Of a stretch of DNA of 5,322 nucleotides, positions 1 to 5,322 are shown in pieces. Position 1 is the stretch's first letter; the number at the start of each line of letters is the position of its first letter. The notes below the pieces were generated by a model that was given only the letters and a program-made list of their open reading frames with translations, did not search any database and was not told the origin of the DNA. The position numbers and the translations under genes are program-made. Source of the DNA: Actinomycetes bacterium (GTDB lineage: Bacteria > Actinomycetota > Actinomycetes > Mycobacteriales > Micromonosporaceae); contig JAJYSW010000221.1 in NCBI GenBank assembly GCA_021793335.1, forward strand, positions 1 through 5,322. The letters run 5' to 3'.

Positions 1-1261
1 ACATGGGCTTCCCGGTCGCCGCCGGGGCGGCCGCTGCGGCGGCCTGCGGTTCGGGGGCGGGGGGCGGGTATTCGGCGGCGGTCGGCCGGGGCTCGCTCAT
101 CGGCGGTTGTGGCCGTCCGCCTCTGCCTGGTGCGAGGCGCAGGGTCGACGGCGTCTCGGGCACCTCGGGCGGCGCTTCGGTCTCGATGAGCGGCGGGGAG
201 GTGTAGGCGGCGTAGGTGCCGACGCCTTGCGGCGCGGGCGAGATCGGTGCGCTCTGGGTCGGCGTGTCCCTCACGCGCGGGATGATGCCGGTGGACGCCT
301 CGGGGATGCTCGCGAGGAATTCCCGGAACTCGACGGCGGTGGGGCGGCCCGCCGGGTTGTTGATGAGCGCGGTGCGCAGCATTTCCAGCAGCAGCGGCGA
401 TATACCGGGGATCGCCGGGATGGGCTGCTCGAACAGGGCCGCTACGTCGTTGATGTCGAGCACTCCGTCGGCCGGGAAGCGCGGCGGGCCGCCGTTGAGC
501 ATCGTGTACAGCGTCGCGGCGAGGGAGTAGACGTCGGCTTCGGGGCCGATCTCGCGCATTTGGAAGACTTCGAGCGGCGCGTACGCGGGCGTGGCCATGG
601 TCGAGACCGGTTCGCCCGGTTGGGGTGCCGGCAGGAGGCCGGCCAGCCCGAAGTCGGCGAGGACCGCTTCGCCGCGGGCGTTGACGAGGATGTTCGCGGG
701 TTTGATGTCGCGGTGGACTATCCCGGCCTCGTGTGCGGCGGCGAGCGCGTCGGCGATGCGGATGCCGATCTCCAGCGTGCGGTGCGGGGGGATCGTGGTG
801 TGGCGGTCGAGCAGGTCGGCTATGGAGCCGCGGCACCGCTCCATGACCACGTACGGGTGCGCTTGGTGGGTGAGTCCGGCCGAGAGCATCTTGACGACGC
901 AGGGGTGGTCGGAGAGGCGTCCGGCGGTCTGGACGTCGTGGCGGAAGCGGTGGCGTCCGGCTTCGTCGGTGAGCGGGCGCGATTCGATCTTGACGGCGAC
1001 TTCGACGCCGTCGTCGAAGCGGGTGGCGCTGTAGACCGTGGAGTAGGCGCCGCGGTCGATCTCGGTGAAGCCGGTGAGCCTTTCGATGCCCGACAGGAGC
1101 GCCTCGGGGTCGAGTTCGGGGTGCTGGTCTCGCTTGATGTCACCGGTGGTCTCTCGTTGGAGCGGGACCGAGGGGAGGTCGTAGCCGACCGGTGGGGAGA
1201 ACGGGGCGTTCGGGGTGGGGTGGGGACCGGTGGGAGCACCGTAGGACGAGATGGTGTCCAC
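1..1261 (-). CDS. Hanks-type serine/threonine protein kinase, 3' end cut by window edge
   Basis: This gene encodes a eukaryotic-like Ser/Thr kinase that would transfer ATP gamma-phosphate to proteins. I read 420 uninterrupted codons from the GTG at 1261, with no stop before the edge. Residues 1-60 are a Pro-rich leader. The kinase domain spans about 62-318: VAVK with the ATP-binding Lys91, the catalytic loop HRDIKPAN (Asp185, Asn190), DFG at 203-205, DVYSL at 243-247, and a late conserved Arg306. After it comes a Pro/Ala-rich linker (about 320-420), typical of the segment before a membrane anchor or sensor domain, which would lie outside the window. Oddities: the glycine-rich loop reads DRGAYSTVY, keeping one of three usual glycines; the alpha-C Glu position appears to be Asp109; GTP and APE in the activation segment read ATP and PLE. 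The core residues suggest it is active. Ser220, Thr221 and Thr224 are candidate autophosphorylation sites. The GTG start is chosen for its GGAGG site. The substrate is unknown. Confidence 0.9.
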   Translation of the reverse strand, partial: MDTISSYGAPTGPHPTPNAPFSPPVGYDLPSVPLQRETTGDIKRDQHPELDPEALLSGIERLTGFTEIDRGAYSTVYSATRFDDGVEVAVKIESRPLTDEAGRHRFRHDVQTAGRLSDHPCVVKMLSAGLTHQAHPYVVMERCRGSIADLLDRHTTIPPHRTLEIGIRIADALAAAHEAGIVHRDIKPANILVNARGEAVLADFGLAGLLPAPQPGEPVSTMATPAYAPLEVFQMREIGPEADVYSLAATLYTMLNGGPPRFPADGVLDINDVAALFEQPIPAIPGISPLLLEMLRTALINNPAGRPTAVEFREFLASIPEASTGIIPRVRDTPTQSAPISPAPQGVGTYAAYTSPPLIETEAPPEVPETPSTLRLAPGRGGRPQPPMSEPRPTAAEYPPPAPEPQAAAAAAPAATGKPM

Positions 1262-1270
1262 TAGTTACAG

Positions 1271-1275
1271 CCTCC
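1271..1275 (-). promoter_or_regulatory. Ribosome binding site of the kinase gene
   Basis: On the minus strand this reads GGAGG, a full match to the core Shine-Dalgarno sequence, with nine bases between it and the GTG at 1261. It fixes the start of the kinase gene; no other in-frame start nearby has a comparable site. Confidence 0.75.
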
Positions 1276-1400
1276 ATTCACGACGATGTTCATGAGCCGT
1301 GACTCGGGCGCTGCGTCGAACCTGGGTCATGGCGGAGTGCGAGTCGGTGTTCGTGCCCCCGCCCGGCCGACGTTGCATGTCTCGGGTCATCGGACCTTCG

Positions 1401-1417
1401 GCCGATAACGTTACGGC
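1401..1417. repeat. Imperfect palindrome around TAACGTTA, possible operator
   Basis: The sequence reads GCCG-A-TAACGTTA-CGGC: a perfect eight-base palindrome (1406-1413) flanked by GCCG and CGGC, with one unpaired A on the left. It sits in the AT-richer part of the intergenic region, upstream of the kinase gene. An overlapping eight-base inverted repeat pairs GACGTTGC (1369-1376) with GCAACGTC (1416-1423). Position and symmetry fit a repressor or activator site, but I recognise no regulator, and symmetry of this size can arise by chance. Confidence 0.3.
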
Positions 1418-1433
1418 AACGTCTTGCAGAACC

Positions 1434-1464
1434 TGTATACGCCTGGACGAAGAGACACTCACAA
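1434..1464 (-). promoter_or_regulatory. Weak candidate promoter for the kinase gene
   Basis: On the minus strand TTGTGA (1464-1459) is followed after 19 bases by TATACA (1439-1434); taking GTATAC (1440-1435) as the -10 makes the spacer 18. Each hexamer matches the housekeeping sigma consensus at four of six positions and the spacing is long, so this is only a candidate. Another -10-like hexamer, TATCAT at 1482-1477, matches five of six but has no convincing -35 partner. Confidence 0.2.
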
Positions 1465-1542
1465 TTGGCCGAAAGTATGATATGTCGCTTCCGCTGTGAT
1501 ACGTGGCCGTAGCCCATAGTGAACATATCCCCCGTGCGGCGC

Positions 1543-1584
1543 TCGGATGGAGGGGCGGTCCGGTTCGGCCGTCCCTCCGTCCGA
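1543..1584 (-). terminator. Hairpin after the cyclase stop codon, probable factor-independent terminator
   Basis: Two 16-base arms, 1543-1558 and 1569-1584, surround a ten-base loop. The stem begins 16 bases past the cyclase stop codon (1601-1603) and is very GC-rich. There is no T tract after it on the minus strand, which is common for high-GC actinobacterial terminators. In minus-strand RNA 14 of 16 positions pair and two are A-C mismatches; in plus-strand RNA those two become G-U wobbles and the stem is unbroken. Position argues for ending cyclase transcription; the pairing suggests it may also, or mainly, stop transcripts coming from the other direction. Confidence 0.6.
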
Positions 1585-1600
1585 AGCGTCCCGCGCGGTG

Positions 1601-4600
1601 TCAGCCCGTCTCGTCCGCGCTCCGGGCGTCCATGCGTGCAGGCGTGTACTCCTCGGCCCAGGCCGTCGCGGCCGGAGCCTCACCGAAGGATTTCAGCGCG
1701 ATCCCGGCCCAGTGCTCGGCGTCCCGCGTCCGGCCGTCCTCGTCGAGCAGTTGCGCGTAGCGCGCCACGATGGCCCGCCGCGGGTGCCCCAGGGACGGCT
1801 CGTCGTAGTGTTCGACCAGTGCGGCCAGCCGCCGCAGCGCCGCAGCACGGTTCCCTTGGGCCGCTTCGACGTCGGCGAGCAGTGCTTCGCTCGCCGCGCG
1901 GGCCGGTTCGAGCACGTCGTCGGTGCTGACCGCGAGCGCGCCCCGCCCGGCGGCCTCGGCCGCGTCGAGATCGCCGGCGGCCAGGGCGCAGCGTCCCATC
2001 GTGTTGCGGGCCAGGCTGATGAGCAGCGGGTGCCCGGTGCCGACGCCGTAGGATTCGGCGGTCGCGGCCAGTTCGGCGGCGTGGTCGAGCGCGCCTATCC
2101 GCAGCGCGGACGAAGCCCGCACGTACTCGGCGAAGCCCCTGCCCCAGTCGTCGTCGATGCGGTCGAAGTCCCGGAAGGACTTGCGGGCGGCCGAGTCGGC
2201 GCCGTCGGTGTGCCCGAGCGCGACGGACGCGGCCGCGCCGGTGGCGCGCAGGAGGCCGACGGCGAACACGTCGCCTGAGCGCTCCCCGATCGGCAGGAAC
2301 ACATCGGACAGACGCCTGGCCTCGGAGAAGCGACCGGCCATGAGCAGCGCGAACGCCGAGGCGCCTCGCACCCAGGCGCGGCCGACGAGGTCCATCTGGC
2401 GGGCGAAGGATTTGGCGGCCTCGCGCAGCACCTCGTCCGCGCCGTCGAAGTCGCCGCGGGAGACCAGCACCCATGCGCGGTGTTGCAGCGCCCAGGCGAT
2501 GCGCTTATCGTCGCCCACGCCCATGGCGGTGTCGTAGGCGTCGAGGAACCGCCGTTCGGCCACCGTCAGATGCCCTGAGAGGTAGTCGAGCATGCCGATG
2601 CGGCACTGGGCATCGCAGCGGGGACCGGCGAGTCCTTCGCGTCTGGACAGGGCCAGCGCGGCCGTCCAGGCGGCGCGGGCGCTCTCCAGTTCGCCTTGGA
2701 ACCGGTGCAGGCGTCCGCGCAGCAGCAGCAGTTGCGCGACCAGTTCGGACTCGGATTCGGGGAAGTCGTCGCCGAACAGCCGCCCCGAGGGGTGTTCATC
2801 GTGGTCGTCGCCGGGGACGGCCAGTCCGAGGTCGAGCGCGAGGCCCTCGATCTCGGCCTCGGCCGCGGCGGTGCGCCCGAGCCGGGTGAGGGCCCGGCCG
2901 CGCAGGAGCCGGTCGTGGCCCGAGAGCGGCGCGAAGCGCTCGACGCCGTTGAGCAGGGCGACGGCCCGCTCGGGTTCGGAGGCGTCCATGGCCCGCGCGG
3001 CCTGTTTGCGGACCGCTTCGAGGGCGAGCGGGAGGACGTTCCAGACTTCGTCGACCGCTTCGATCTCGACTTCGCGGGCGAGCGTGACGGCCCGTTCGGC
3101 GTGGTAGACGACGAGGTCGTCGGCGCTCTGGCCTTCGAGTTCGGTATCGGCGGCCCAGCGGGCGATCTCGGCGTGGGCGCGCGCGGCGTCGGCCTTGCCG
3201 ATCGGCGCGTACGCGGCCTGGCGCAGCAGCGGGGTCACGAACCGGTAGCCGCCGTAGGAGCGGCGGCGCACCATGCGCCGGTCGAGCAGTTCTTGGATCG
3301 CCCGGTCGAACTCGCCGGGTACTTCTTTCTCCAGCAGCTGTGTCGCCTCGGGTGGGACGGCGTCCCCGAAGATCGAGGCGGCGCGCAGCAGCGCCCTGGC
3401 CGAGGGCGAGAGGGCGTCGATGCGCGCGCCGAGGACTTGGGCGAGGTCGCGGGAGAGGACCCTGCCGGTCAGGGAGCCGGCGGCCATGCGCCACCGGTCG
3501 CCCGACTGCGTCAGCAGGTCCTGTTCGCGCAGTAGCGTGACCAGTTCGGCCAGGTAGTACGGGTTGCCCTGTGCGAAGCCGAGGAGGCGTTCCTCATCGG
3601 CCTTGGGCAGGCGTCCGCCGTCGAGGAATGCCGAGAGGAGGCGGGCGGCGTCGGCGCCGGCCAGCGGCGGCAGCGGGTGGACCTCGGCTTCGGAGATGCG
3701 GGTGAGCACTCCCGAGGAGCGGGTGAGTTCGGGGCGGCCGTAGAGCAGCACCAGGACCGGGCCGGTGATCTTGGCCAGGGCGACGCCGAGCGCGTCGATG
3801 CCGTCGGCCGAGGCGGTGTGCAGGTCGTCGATGTTGAGCACGAGCGGGCGCTGTTCGGCCAGGTGCGTGATGAGTTCGGCGACGGCCAGGGGCACGGTGT
3901 GGGTGCTGGAGTGGCGGCCGGTGAACCCGTTGGGCCCGTCGGGGGCCGCGGCGCGGCCGTGGCCCAGGAGTCCGAGCAGCACTTCGACGTTGAGGCGGCA
4001 TTCGCCATGGGCGCCATGGCCGTCGGTGATGCGCCGCAGCTTGGCCTCGGCGGTGGCGCGGTCGTCGTCGAAGCGGAGACCGGCGGCTTTGCGGACCAGG
4101 TCGGCGAGCGGGCCGAACCGGCGGCCTTCGCCGTAGGGCGCGGCGCGGACGGTGAGGACGCGGGCTCCGCGGTCGGTGGCGATGGTGCGGACTTCGCGGG
4201 CGAAGCGGGTCTTGCCCATGCCGGCTTCGGCGGTGTGGATGAGGATGAGCGGTTCGCCGCGGCCGATGACGGCGTCGAGGCGGCCGGTGACGCGGCCGAT
4301 CTCGGTGTCGCGGCCGATGAACGGCGCGGTGTCGCCGAGGCTCGCGCGCACGCCGGGCTCGTCTTCGAGGCCGAGGAGCTGGAACACTTCGACCGGTTCC
4401 CGTTTGCCTTTGAGGCGCACGGGGGTGAGGCGTCGCCAGGCGGCCGCGTGCTTGGTGGCGGCCATGGTCTCTTCACCGGCCCAGATGGTGCCGACCGAGG
4501 CGGCGTCGCACAGGCGCGCGGCGGTGTTGACGGTGTCGCCGATGACGGTGTATTCGAGGTTGGCCTGCATGCCGGAGACGACCAGGCCCGAGCGCAGGCC

Positions 4601-5008
4601 GATGCGCAGGCCGATCGGGAGGCCGCCGCCGGATTCGGCCTTGAGCAGGCGGCGGACGCGTTTCTGCATGGCCTGGCCGGCGCGCACGGCCCGTTCGGCG
4701 TCGTCCTCGTGGGAGAGGGGCGCGCCGAATACGGCCATGAGGCCGTCGCCGGTGAGCTTGTCGACGTGGCCGCCGAATTCGTTGACGGCTCCGACGCATT
4801 CGGCGAGGAGCCGGTCGGTCACCGTGGAGACCCGTTCGGGGTCGAGGCTCTCGGACCAGGTGGTGAAGTCGGAGAGGTCGCCGAAGAGCACCGTCACGTA
4901 GCGGCGCTCGGTCTGGGGAGCGCTGGCCTCGGGGGACAGTGGCGCTCCGCAGTTGTGGCAGTAGCGTGCCCCCGGGACGGTGGGGGCAGAGCAGAATGGG
5001 CAGGTCAC
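1601..5008 (-). CDS. Zinc-ribbon class IIIb adenylate cyclase fused to STAND ATPase and TPR-like array
   Basis: This gene encodes a 1135-residue, probably cytosolic protein expected to make cAMP from ATP as a dimer; I see no signal peptide or membrane segment. Residues 3-20 form a zinc ribbon (Cys3, 6, 17, 20). The cyclase domain, about 35-212, keeps metal-binding Asp44 (LFGDLSDFT) and Asp88 (KLTGDG), base-specifying Lys84 and Thr154, and transition-state Asn161 and Arg165 (GDTVNTAAR). Thr at the second base-specifying position marks class IIIb, the group of mammalian soluble adenylyl cyclase. An ATPase module starts near FIGR (230-233): Walker A AEAGMGKT (260-267), whose first Gly is Ala, Walker B LVLNIDD (389-395), and a GRPEL segment (424-428). 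GNPYYLAEL (481-489) and a winged-helix-like stretch (about 525-610) follow, then TPR-like helices (about 690-1115). There is no C-terminal LuxR-type HTH. The GTG start puts the zinc ribbon at the N terminus; it lacks a clear Shine-Dalgarno. A TTG at 5134 would add 42 residues without recognisable features. The input signal is unknown. Confidence 0.92.
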   Translation of the reverse strand: MTCPFCSAPTVPGARYCHNCGAPLSPEASAPQTERRYVTVLFGDLSDFTTWSESLDPERVSTVTDRLLAECVGAVNEFGGHVDKLTGDGLMAVFGAPLSHEDDAERAVRAGQAMQKRVRRLLKAESGGGLPIGLRIGLRSGLVVSGMQANLEYTVIGDTVNTAARLCDAASVGTIWAGEETMAATKHAAAWRRLTPVRLKGKREPVEVFQLLGLEDEPGVRASLGDTAPFIGRDTEIGRVTGRLDAVIGRGEPLILIHTAEAGMGKTRFAREVRTIATDRGARVLTVRAAPYGEGRRFGPLADLVRKAAGLRFDDDRATAEAKLRRITDGHGAHGECRLNVEVLLGLLGHGRAAAPDGPNGFTGRHSSTHTVPLAVAELITHLAEQRPLVLNIDDLHTASADGIDALGVALAKITGPVLVLLYGRPELTRSSGVLTRISEAEVHPLPPLAGADAARLLSAFLDGGRLPKADEERLLGFAQGNPYYLAELVTLLREQDLLTQSGDRWRMAAGSLTGRVLSRDLAQVLGARIDALSPSARALLRAASIFGDAVPPEATQLLEKEVPGEFDRAIQELLDRRMVRRRSYGGYRFVTPLLRQAAYAPIGKADAARAHAEIARWAADTELEGQSADDLVVYHAERAVTLAREVEIEAVDEVWNVLPLALEAVRKQAARAMDASEPERAVALLNGVERFAPLSGHDRLLRGRALTRLGRTAAAEAEIEGLALDLGLAVPGDDHDEHPSGRLFGDDFPESESELVAQLLLLRGRLHRFQGELESARAAWTAALALSRREGLAGPRCDAQCRIGMLDYLSGHLTVAERRFLDAYDTAMGVGDDKRIAWALQHRAWVLVSRGDFDGADEVLREAAKSFARQMDLVGRAWVRGASAFALLMAGRFSEARRLSDVFLPIGERSGDVFAVGLLRATGAAASVALGHTDGADSAARKSFRDFDRIDDDWGRGFAEYVRASSALRIGALDHAAELAATAESYGVGTGHPLLISLARNTMGRCALAAGDLDAAEAAGRGALAVSTDDVLEPARAASEALLADVEAAQGNRAAALRRLAALVEHYDEPSLGHPRRAIVARYAQLLDEDGRTRDAEHWAGIALKSFGEAPAATAWAEEYTPARMDARSADETG

Positions 5009-5040
5009 AGCAGCACCAACACCGGTATTGGGGTGTGTTG

Positions 5041-5066
5041 TTCCCCACTCCTTATGGGAGTGGGAA
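5041..5066 (-). promoter_or_regulatory. Stem-loop in the presumed 5' leader of the cyclase mRNA
   Basis: CCCACTCC (5044-5051) and GGAGTGGG (5057-5064) form a perfect eight-base stem around a five-base loop; two more pairs (5041-5042 with 5065-5066) form if C5043 is bulged. On the minus strand the downstream arm contains AAGGAG (5053-5048), which looks like a Shine-Dalgarno but ends 39 bases before the GTG at 5008, too far to serve it directly. The element could be a transcript-stabilising or attenuating hairpin in the leader, or a DNA operator with eight-base half-sites. Pairing is seen directly; the role is inference. Confidence 0.4.
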
Positions 5067-5149
5067 AGATTTTGGCGTTCACGTTCGCAAGGATACGTGT
5101 CCCAGCTGACAGATACCTGTGGGCGGGCGCACAATTTCCTGAAGGGCGC

Positions 5150-5162
5150 CCTGCTCAGCAGG
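5150..5162. repeat. Thirteen-base palindrome upstream of the cyclase gene
   Basis: CCTGCT and AGCAGG are perfect inverted arms around a single central C. In plus-strand RNA the stem extends by four more pairs (5145-5148 with 5163-5166, one of them G-U) if C5149 is bulged. It lies about 140 bases upstream of the cyclase start, where an operator or the terminator of an upstream gene could sit. I recognise no binding protein, and a palindrome this short is weak evidence on its own. Confidence 0.25.
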
Positions 5163-5322
5163 TGCCGGGTAGTCGGAAATCGACAGGATCGCCAGGCCCG
5201 GCCCCCTTCGAGCGCGAAAGACCGTCATGCCTCGACTGTGAAAAACATGCGCCTCCCGCCCGTCCATGCGCTGGCGGCCATTTCGCCTTTTAACGCAATG
5301 TGGTCGAATCGGCACGGCCGTA

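Larger units (their letters stand above)
1262..1600. other. Intergenic region between cyclase and kinase genes
   Basis: This 339-base gap holds no gene I can support. Its right part carries the hairpin at 1543-1584 after the cyclase stop. Its middle (about 1395-1530) is AT-richer than the surrounding coding DNA and includes minus-strand TATCAT (1482-1477) and TATACA (1439-1434), so it is the most likely place for a kinase promoter. An imperfect palindrome lies at 1401-1417. Short open frames occur on both strands, but they have mixed third-position bases and no ribosome binding site, unlike the two real genes. If transcription starts in the AT-richer patch, the kinase mRNA would have a leader of roughly 140 to 230 bases. 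Confidence 0.7.
5009..5322. other. Upstream region of the cyclase gene, no supported gene
   Basis: I see no convincing gene here. Short minus-strand frames exist, the longest at 5079-5315, but third-position bases are mixed and no start has a well-spaced ribosome binding site. The region should hold the cyclase promoter. A minus-strand TATCCT (5095-5090) fits the actinobacterial TAnnnT -10 pattern but has no recognisable -35; starting there would give a leader of about 75 bases that includes the hairpin at 5041-5066. A short palindrome lies at 5150-5162. The neighbouring gene to the right is outside the window. Confidence 0.55.

Noticed and set aside
107..1264. Long plus-strand open frame of 385 codons opposite the kinase
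   Set aside because: It is the antisense of a kinase with clear motifs. In GC-rich DNA antisense frames stay open by codon bias; its protein is low-complexity and matches no family I know.
1265..1462. Minus-strand 65-codon frame ending three bases before the kinase start
   Set aside because: Position is suggestive, but its third-position GC is clearly below that of the real genes and its GTG start has no ribosome binding site.
1459..1499. TCACA and TGTGA half-sites suggesting a cAMP receptor protein site
   Set aside because: The halves are in the wrong order and 31 bases apart, so they do not form the TGTGA-N6-TCACA site that would close a loop with the cyclase.
1601..5008. Pycsar-type antiviral cyclase
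   Set aside because: The residues fit ATP use (Lys84, Thr154), the domain order matches multidomain adenylate cyclases, and no effector gene of that system is visible.
5009..5134. N-terminal extension of the cyclase from a TTG
   Set aside because: The 42 added residues run through the leader hairpin, are less GC-biased than the gene, and push the zinc ribbon away from the N terminus; the GTG at 5008 fits the family better despite its poor ribosome site.
3677..5293. Plus-strand open frame of 538 codons opposite the cyclase N-terminal half
   Set aside because: It mirrors the cyclase reading frame, runs into non-coding DNA, and its Gly/Ala/Asp-rich protein shows no domain.
5079..5315. Minus-strand 78-codon frame upstream of the cyclase
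   Set aside because: Mixed third-position bases, no well-spaced ribosome site for its start or for the internal ATGs, and no recognisable domain.

Overview
The window is GC-rich DNA. Both confident genes have strong G/C bias at third codon positions and both lie on the minus strand. That bias, plus Hanks-type kinase and multidomain cyclase families that are abundant in high-GC Gram-positives, suggests an actinobacterium. I cannot name a genus from the sequence. There are no RNA genes, insertion sequences or CRISPR arrays that I can support.

Reading in the direction of transcription (right to left): positions 5322-5009 are an upstream non-coding region holding a compact hairpin and a separate short palindrome. 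Positions 5008-1601 encode a 1135-residue protein: an N-terminal CxxC/CxxC zinc ribbon, a class IIIb adenylate cyclase domain with all canonical catalytic residues, a STAND-type ATPase domain with an altered Walker A motif, a winged-helix-like segment, and a long C-terminal TPR-like helical array. A 16-position inverted repeat at 1543-1584, just after its stop codon, probably ends its transcript. A 339-base intergenic region (1262-1600) follows, with an AT-richer patch and an imperfect palindrome. The second gene starts at a GTG (1261) behind a good GGAGG ribosome binding site. It encodes a Hanks-type serine/threonine protein kinase whose domain is complete, but whose Pro/Ala-rich tail runs off the left edge at codon 420.

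Both genes are signal-transduction proteins. The cyclase probably converts ATP to cAMP under control of its ATPase/TPR module and perhaps zinc or redox state; the kinase phosphorylates unknown proteins. They share a strand, but the hairpin and the long gap suggest two transcription units, so a functional link between them is only a hypothesis. Nothing here proves a new system. The points most worth a second look are the altered nucleotide-binding loops in both proteins, the hairpin in the cyclase leader combined with no clear Shine-Dalgarno at its start, and a terminator-like stem that pairs better on the opposite strand.
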